From positions 221,913-285,912 of the forward strand of contig DHQL01000018.1 of assembly GCA_002408085.1 (NCBI GenBank): DNA of 64,000 nt. The letters run 5' to 3'. Within the stretch, counting starts at the first letter, position 1, and the number at the start of each line of letters is the position of its first letter. Source of the DNA: Spirochaeta sp. UBA5339. GTDB lineage: Bacteria > Spirochaetota > Spirochaetia > DSM-2461. The notes under the pieces are model-generated. The model was given only the letters and a program-made list of their open reading frames with translations, had not been told where the DNA came from and did no database searches. The translations under genes were made by a program, and so were the position numbers. Shown in pieces: positions 59,418 to 64,000 of the stretch.

Positions 59418-62400
59418 TTCTGACTGTACAGGGCCGATAGTTCTTTCAGAATATCTTCGGCCCTGGAATAGTCAAACTCATCCACAGCGCTTCTCAGGGC
59501 GGCGGCCTTTGAAGCACCCCTGGGAATTTTCTTCCTCACTAGAGCAGCGCTCATATCTCTTGCTTTCTGTATATCACTGGTAAGAGACTCCTGAATAATC
59601 AACAGATCATCAAGGATTTCCGCATCATAGGCAGGATCGAAAGCATCATGGTCCTCCCCGTCTGGAACACCAACGGCGGATTCTTCAGATTCAGGAAGAA
59701 TTTTCCTTATGTTTTCAAGCAGATTACCAAGCTCTTCGGTCACTCTCACCTGCAGCTCTCCGGCGTCTTCTCCGGATTTAACAAGCTTGTTCAGACTGTC
59801 AGCACTGCCCGCCAGCTCTGCAGCTCCGATGTTTCCGGCTATACCCTTCAGAGTATGAGCCTCACGGCTGATCAGAGGATTCCCTTCATCGGCTTCAGAG
59901 AGCTCTATCAATATCCGTTCTCCCTCCCGGAGAAACCCCGAGAGTATTTTATTTACAGCCTCGCGGTCTCCACCGAGGCTCTCATAGAGGTGCGAGCCCT
60001 CAAGACCGGGTATTTCTGAGGGAATATCATCGGTTGTCCGTCCTTCACTCCGGGCATTACTTTCTACGGGAGATTCGGGAGACTCGGGAGAAGCAGTTTT
60101 CCTGAGTTTCTCAGGGATTTCCCTCTCACCGGGAGTGATATAGCTGACCAGGGCCGAATAGAGTTCGGCCGGCTGAATGGGCTTGGTTATATGGTGGTTC
60201 ATTCCGGCTTCAAGGCTCTTATCCCTGTCCCCCATAAGAGCATGGGCGGTCATGGCCACAATGGGAATATGCTTCTTCAGGGGATCTGAAAGGGATCTGA
60301 TCTCCCGGGCTGCGCTTATTCCGTCCATCACAGGCATCTGAATATCCATAAAGACAAGATCAAAATTCGCACTCCTTACCAGATCCACTGCCTCCTGTCC
60401 GTTTGAGGCGATGGTTACGTCCATAAATGCCTTGTTCAAATACTCCACCGCAACCAGCTGGTTTACCTCGCTGTCCTCTACCAGCAGTATCCGGGCTCCC
60501 TGGATGGTCTTCAGAACATGGGGTTCCAGACCCACATTGATCTTCCTCTGCGTTCTTCCCGTATCCGGCACCCCCTTGAAGGCGGTCATAAGGGCATCAA
60601 AGAGCCTGGACGGTGAAACGGGTTTGCTTAGAAGGGCGGAGATTCCCGCTTCTTCAATCTGATTGCTGATACTCTCACGGGCAAAGGCGGTCACCATCAG
60701 CAGCCGTGGTGTTGCCTCACCGGCCTCCTTGATCCGCCGGGCTGTTTCAATACCGTCCAGACCGGGCATCTTCCAGTCCAGAATAATCAGTTCATAGGGC
60801 TCGCCCGCTCCGCTGCGCTCCTCGATCCGGACAAGGGCCTCCTCTCCCGATGAAGCCGTATCCACCCGGAAGGACATGGAAAGAAGGGTCTCCTTCAGAA
60901 TGGTCAGGGCCGTCTCGTTATCATCCACAACCAGTACCCTGAGGCCTGTCAGGTCGATATTTTCGCTCTTCTGGGTCTTGTGGTTTTTGTCCACACCGAA
61001 GCGGCAGGTAAAGGAGAAGACACTCCCCTTTCCATACTCACTATCCACGGTAATGTCCCCTCCCATCAGACGGGAGAGTCTTTTACAGATGGCCAGACCC
61101 AGCCCTGTTCCGCCGTATTTGCGGGTGGTAGAGCTGTCGGCCTGGGAGAAGGCACTGAAGAGACCTGCAATCTGCTCCTCTGTCAGTCCGATGCCCGTAT
61201 CCGCTACAGAAAACTTCAAAATGATGGAGTCACCTGAAGCCCGGGCCAGCTCTGCCGAAACAACGATCTCCCCTTTGTCAGTAAACTTTACCGCATTCCC
61301 GGTCAGATTCAGCAGGATCTGATTCAGTCGCAGGGGATCACCCATCAGACAGGGAGGCACATCAGAATGGATGTTGTAAATCAGCTCCACATCCTTCTTC
61401 TCCACCTTGAAGGAGAGGAGGTTGGAGAGGGAGCTGAACACATCCTCCAGCTGAAAGGGAATGGTCTCAATGTCCATCTTTCCCGCTTCAATCTTGGAAA
61501 AGTCGAGGATATCGTTGATCAGACTCAGAAGGGTGTATCCGGACTGCTCAATTTTGCCGATATAATCCCTCTGTTTGGTACTCAGATCCGTGTCCAGGAC
61601 AATGTTGCTGAGGCCGATAATTGCATTCATGGGGGTGCGGATCTCATGGCTCATTCTGGCGAGAAAGCTGCTCTTGGCAGAGTTGGCTTCATCTGCCTCC
61701 TGCCTGGCCTTGATCAGGTCCGCCTCCATCTGCTTTCTTTTGGCAATATCCTCAAAGGTCGCCACGACGGAGTTATGAAAGACCTCACCCTCCACGGGAT
61801 TGAAGATACACCGGAGTTCGTTCTGCAGGGAGTCATCGGGAAAGGAAACCGGTCCCTCATAAACCGCCCGGTTTCCTCTTCTGGCCTTGATATAGGCACT
61901 CAGAACCTCCTCACCGGAAAACAGTTCTCTGATATTTCTGCCGATAATAGCTTTCTTTGTAGCTCCCGCCATACCCGCGAAATGTGCATTACACTCTCTG
62001 ACCACCGCAAGCCTGTCCACCCGGATCATTCCAAGAGGAGAGGCTGCAAAGAGGATTCTGGCCTTGTTCTCCTTGTTCCTGAGTGTTCTGATCCAGATAA
62101 AAATAACCACCATTGCCGCGGCCAGGGAGATCAGAAGGCGCCTCAGCAGTGCATAGTCAACCTCCTTCCTGTACTCCAGAGAGACCCACTCCCGGTAGAT
62201 GCGGTCCTGCTCATCCCTGGATATGCTGTCCAGAATCTTGTTTATGATCCCTTTCAGAACATACTCGCCCTTGCCTACCGCAAAGGCTATATCATAGCGG
62301 TAGGGGGTAATGCCGGCAATCTTCAGGTCTGTCAGGCCAAGTCTCTTACTGTAGTAGTCAAAGGATGGAAGATCCATCACAAAGGCATCAAGATTCCCTC

Positions 62401-64000
62401 TGGAGAGCTCCAGAAGCCCCTCGACACTGTTCGGGAAGGTTAGAAGATTGATCCGGGGGTAGTCCTGCCGAATATGAGTCTCGGTAACATAGCCCTCCAC
62501 AACACCTACTGAAAGATCCTGACTGTCCTCCAGCTTGAAAACCGATGCGGAGGAGGTGATAAGAAAGGTTTCCAGCTCCAGGTAGCTCCTGGTAAAATCG
62601 AATATCTCCTCCCGCTCGGGACTGATGGCAATTCCGTCGATAACATCGATCTCACCATTTTCAAGTTTTTCCAACACCTCAGACCAGAGGGGTGTTCTGA
62701 TAACCTCTACATATAGTCCCTTGACCTCAGTGAACTTATCCACATAGTCGGCAACAATGCCCGAATACTCTTCTTCACCGTTAAAGAAGGAGAAGGGAGG
62801 CCAGGCGCTGTCTCCGCTGATTCTAATGGGACCGTGCTTATCCAGCCAGACCCTCTCTTCCAGTGAGAGAACAACCTCACCGGCGGTTCTCCCGGTACCG
62901 GGCTCGTATCCCCAGCGTTTCTGAATATCCTGAACAGTATCCCTGTCCATGGCTCTCAGGGCCTTGTTGATAATACTTACCAGTTCGGGCCAGTCCCGCC
63001 TGACCGCAAAGGAGAGGCTGTTTATTCCCGTTGAAAGGGGAAAGGCAATTTCCAGATTGTCCAGGTAGAGACGATGGAGATCGTAGTTCACGGCTGTCTC
63101 ATTGCCCACAAAGGCATCCACATCCATCTGTGCCAGGGCCTCAAGAGCCTCCTGGGCCGTATCATAGAGAAGCGGTTCAATTCTGCTGTTCTCTTCCAGA
63201 TACCCCTGATGGGAACTCCCCTTTTGAACGGCTACACGGAGTCCCTCCATATCCTCAAGGGAATAGACATTGGGAAAACCGCTCCGTAAAACGGCGACTC
63301 TGCGCCAGTTCAGATAGGATTCGGAAAACAGAAAAGACCTGAACCGGTCCCTGGTAATGCCGACGCAGGGCAGAACATCAATTTCACCGGCGGAAGCCAG
63401 ATTCTGGGCCTCATCCCAGGTCAGGTCCGGGACAACTCTGAATTGAATTCCAATCATGTCCTCCAGAAGAGCCACATAATCGGCAGCCAGCCCTCTGTAG
63501 GCTCCATTATCATCAATAAATTCGAATGGAACAAAACCCGGATCGATTCCAATTGCTACTACCGGATGATCCTCTATCCACTGCTCCTCTTCACTGCTGA
63601 GATAAAGATCATTTTCCTCTCCGTAGATTCTGTTACGGGGGTTCTGAATCCAGACAGATTCAGCAAGATTCCAGTCGGCGCGGGTAAGGTTCCGGAGCCC
63701 CCGGTTCAGATTCCCGGCCGCAGGACTCCCCGGGGGAACTGCCGCATAGAGATCCATCCTCTCCCCGACAGTTCCTGAACGGCTGATCCGGTTCTGCAGC
63801 ATATTCCCGGCAATAAGCTGCTCTATGGAGAGGACCCATCCCGCCATAGCCGAGACCTCTCCCCTGTCAAGGGCATCAGTCATTGCTCTGTAATCTGAAA
63901 AGGGAACCAGCTCTGCTGCCGGATATTCTGATGCGAGCCACTCTTCCTGGGGTGATCCGGCTATAACGGCTATAGTCTCATTCTCAAGTGAGGAAAGGGG
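59411..64000 (-). CDS. Giant hybrid histidine kinase with repeated SBP sensors (cut by right edge)
   Basis: The frame is open to the window edge: codons between 63883 and 64000 read on (ETIAVIAGSPQEEWLASEYP), so ATG 63883 is internal. At least 1529 residues are visible. Counting from 63883: end of a first SBP_bac_3 domain (1-70), a second (about 75-310), a third (about 340-575), TM helix (578-600), PAS (610-725), HisKA with SHEIRTPMN (His near 745), HATPase, two receivers (VVDDNE near 986, phospho-Asp near 1033; VEDSEVN, Asp near 1177) and an HPt domain (AHTLKG, His near 1343). An EvgS/BvgS-type phosphorelay sensing small periplasmic solutes. Confidence 0.9.
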   Translation of the reverse strand, partial: PLSSLENETIAVIAGSPQEEWLASEYPAAELVPFSDYRAMTDALDRGEVSAMAGWVLSIEQLIAGNMLQNRISRSGTVGERMDLYAAVPPGSPAAGNLNRGLRNLTRADWNLAESVWIQNPRNRIYGEENDLYLSSEEEQWIEDHPVVAIGIDPGFVPFEFIDDNGAYRGLAADYVALLEDMIGIQFRVVPDLTWDEAQNLASAGEIDVLPCVGITRDRFRSFLFSESYLNWRRVAVLRSGFPNVYSLEDMEGLRVAVQKGSSHQGYLEENSRIEPLLYDTAQEALEALAQMDVDAFVGNETAVNYDLHRLYLDNLEIAFPLSTGINSLSFAVRRDWPELVSIINKALRAMDRDTVQDIQKRWGYEPGTGRTAGEVVLSLEERVWLDKHGPIRISGDSAWPPFSFFNGEEEYSGIVADYVDKFTEVKGLYVEVIRTPLWSEVLEKLENGEIDVIDGIAISPEREEIFDFTRSYLELETFLITSSASVFKLEDSQDLSVGVVEGYVTETHIRQDYPRINLLTFPNSVEGLLELSRGNLDAFVMDLPSFDYYSKRLGLTDLKIAGITPYRYDIAFAVGKGEYVLKGIINKILDSISRDEQDRIYREWVSLEYRKEVDYALLRRLLISLAAAMVVIFIWIRTLRNKENKARILFAASPLGMIRVDRLAVVRECNAHFAGMAGATKKAIIGRNIRELFSGEEVLSAYIKARRGNRAVYEGPVSFPDDSLQNELRCIFNPVEGEVFHNSVVATFEDIAKRKQMEADLIKARQEADEANSAKSSFLARMSHEIRTPMNAIIGLSNIVLDTDLSTKQRDYIGKIEQSGYTLLSLINDILDFSKIEAGKMDIETIPFQLEDVFSSLSNLLSFKVEKKDVELIYNIHSDVPPCLMGDPLRLNQILLNLTGNAVKFTDKGEIVVSAELARASGDSIILKFSVADTGIGLTEEQIAGLFSAFSQADSSTTRKYGGTGLGLAICKRLSRLMGGDITVDSEYGKGSVFSFTCRFGVDKNHKTQKSENIDLTGLRVLVVDDNETALTILKETLLSMSFRVDTASSGEEALVRIEERSGAGEPYELIILDWKMPGLDGIETARRIKEAGEATPRLLMVTAFARESISNQIEEAGISALLSKPVSPSRLFDALMTAFKGVPDTGRTQRKINVGLEPHVLKTIQGARILLVEDSEVNQLVAVEYLNKAFMDVTIASNGQEAVDLVRSANFDLVFMDIQMPVMDGISAAREIRSLSDPLKKHIPIVAMTAHALMGDRDKSLEAGMNHHITKPIQPAELYSALVSYITPGEREIPEKLRKTASPESPESPVESNARSEGRTTDDIPSEIPGLEGSHLYESLGGDREAVNKILSGFLREGERILIELSEADEGNPLISREAHTLKGIAGNIGAAELAGSADSLNKLVKSGEDAGELQVRVTEELGNLLENIRKILPESEESAVGVPDGEDHDAFDPAYDAEILDDLLIIQESLTSDIQKARDMSAALVRKKIPRGASKAAALRSAVDEFDYSRAEDILKELSALYSQNQ

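Overview
The window looks like a chromosomal segment of a free-living, heterotrophic spirochaete of the Spirochaetales type. This is inferred from gene content and order, not from a database hit. The clues are a lolA-rodZ-rimO-pcrA run, an archaeal-type UMP kinase, lipoproteins with loose spirochaete-like lipoboxes (ISC, GSC, SGC), a HAMP-less chemoreceptor, an RpsI/RplM/RecX cluster and many sugar-handling genes. GC content is moderate, with AT-rich promoters. No rRNA, tRNA, CRISPR array or insertion sequence was seen.

Layout. 0-6.1 kb: the tail of a probable LysR-type regulator, two back-to-back terminators, then a leftward oligopeptide ABC operon (oppA, attenuating hairpin, oppB-C-D-F). 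6.7-12.5 kb: a PlsC-like acyltransferase, a UPF0158-GNAT fusion overlapping proS, enolase with an elaborate leader, acylphosphatase and a receiver-only response regulator. 12.5-20.6 kb: a leftward information/envelope block (lolA, rodZ, rimO, pcrA, a degenerate aminotransferase, a small membrane protein, rplM, rpsI, recX). 20.7-31.3 kb: archaeal-type UMP kinase, a secreted TIM-barrel protein, a radical SAM activase, a LacI regulator divergent from a GH4 glycosidase, a class 3 lipase, PtsP (EI-Ntr) and a GH3 hexosaminidase. 31.4-37.7 kb: an unknown protein, a chemoreceptor, a CvfB-like S1 protein, a long-chain acyl-CoA ligase, a WHy-domain lipoprotein and a 55-residue Cys protein. 37.9-43.4 kb: a glycosyltransferase fused to an alpha/alpha-toroid-like domain, convergent with a GH130 phosphorylase, then a stand-alone AraC-type HTH and a diguanylate cyclase. 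43.4-45.8 kb: an AT-richer patch of poorly known genes (a TPR-like remnant, an orphan, a CbrC-family protein, another orphan). 45.9-64 kb: glmS, small unknowns, kduI with an IclR regulator, the pyruvate dehydrogenase operon aceE-aceF-lpd plus a lipoprotein, a GT4 glycosyltransferase, an FKBP/SlyD isomerase, and a very large hybrid histidine kinase that runs off the right edge.

Together these genes describe an organism that imports peptides, degrades plant or algal polysaccharide (GH4, KduI, GH3, possible beta-mannoside metabolism), makes acetyl-CoA through PDH, and senses its surroundings through chemoreceptors, c-di-GMP and phosphorelay.

Two regulatory patterns stand out. Several promoter-proximal genes have a sigma70-like -10 box ending only 5-8 nt before the start codon and no Shine-Dalgarno sequence, which suggests leaderless mRNAs. 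The enolase leader carries a small upstream ORF with its own strong ribosome site and two mutually exclusive hairpins, which resembles a translational attenuator.
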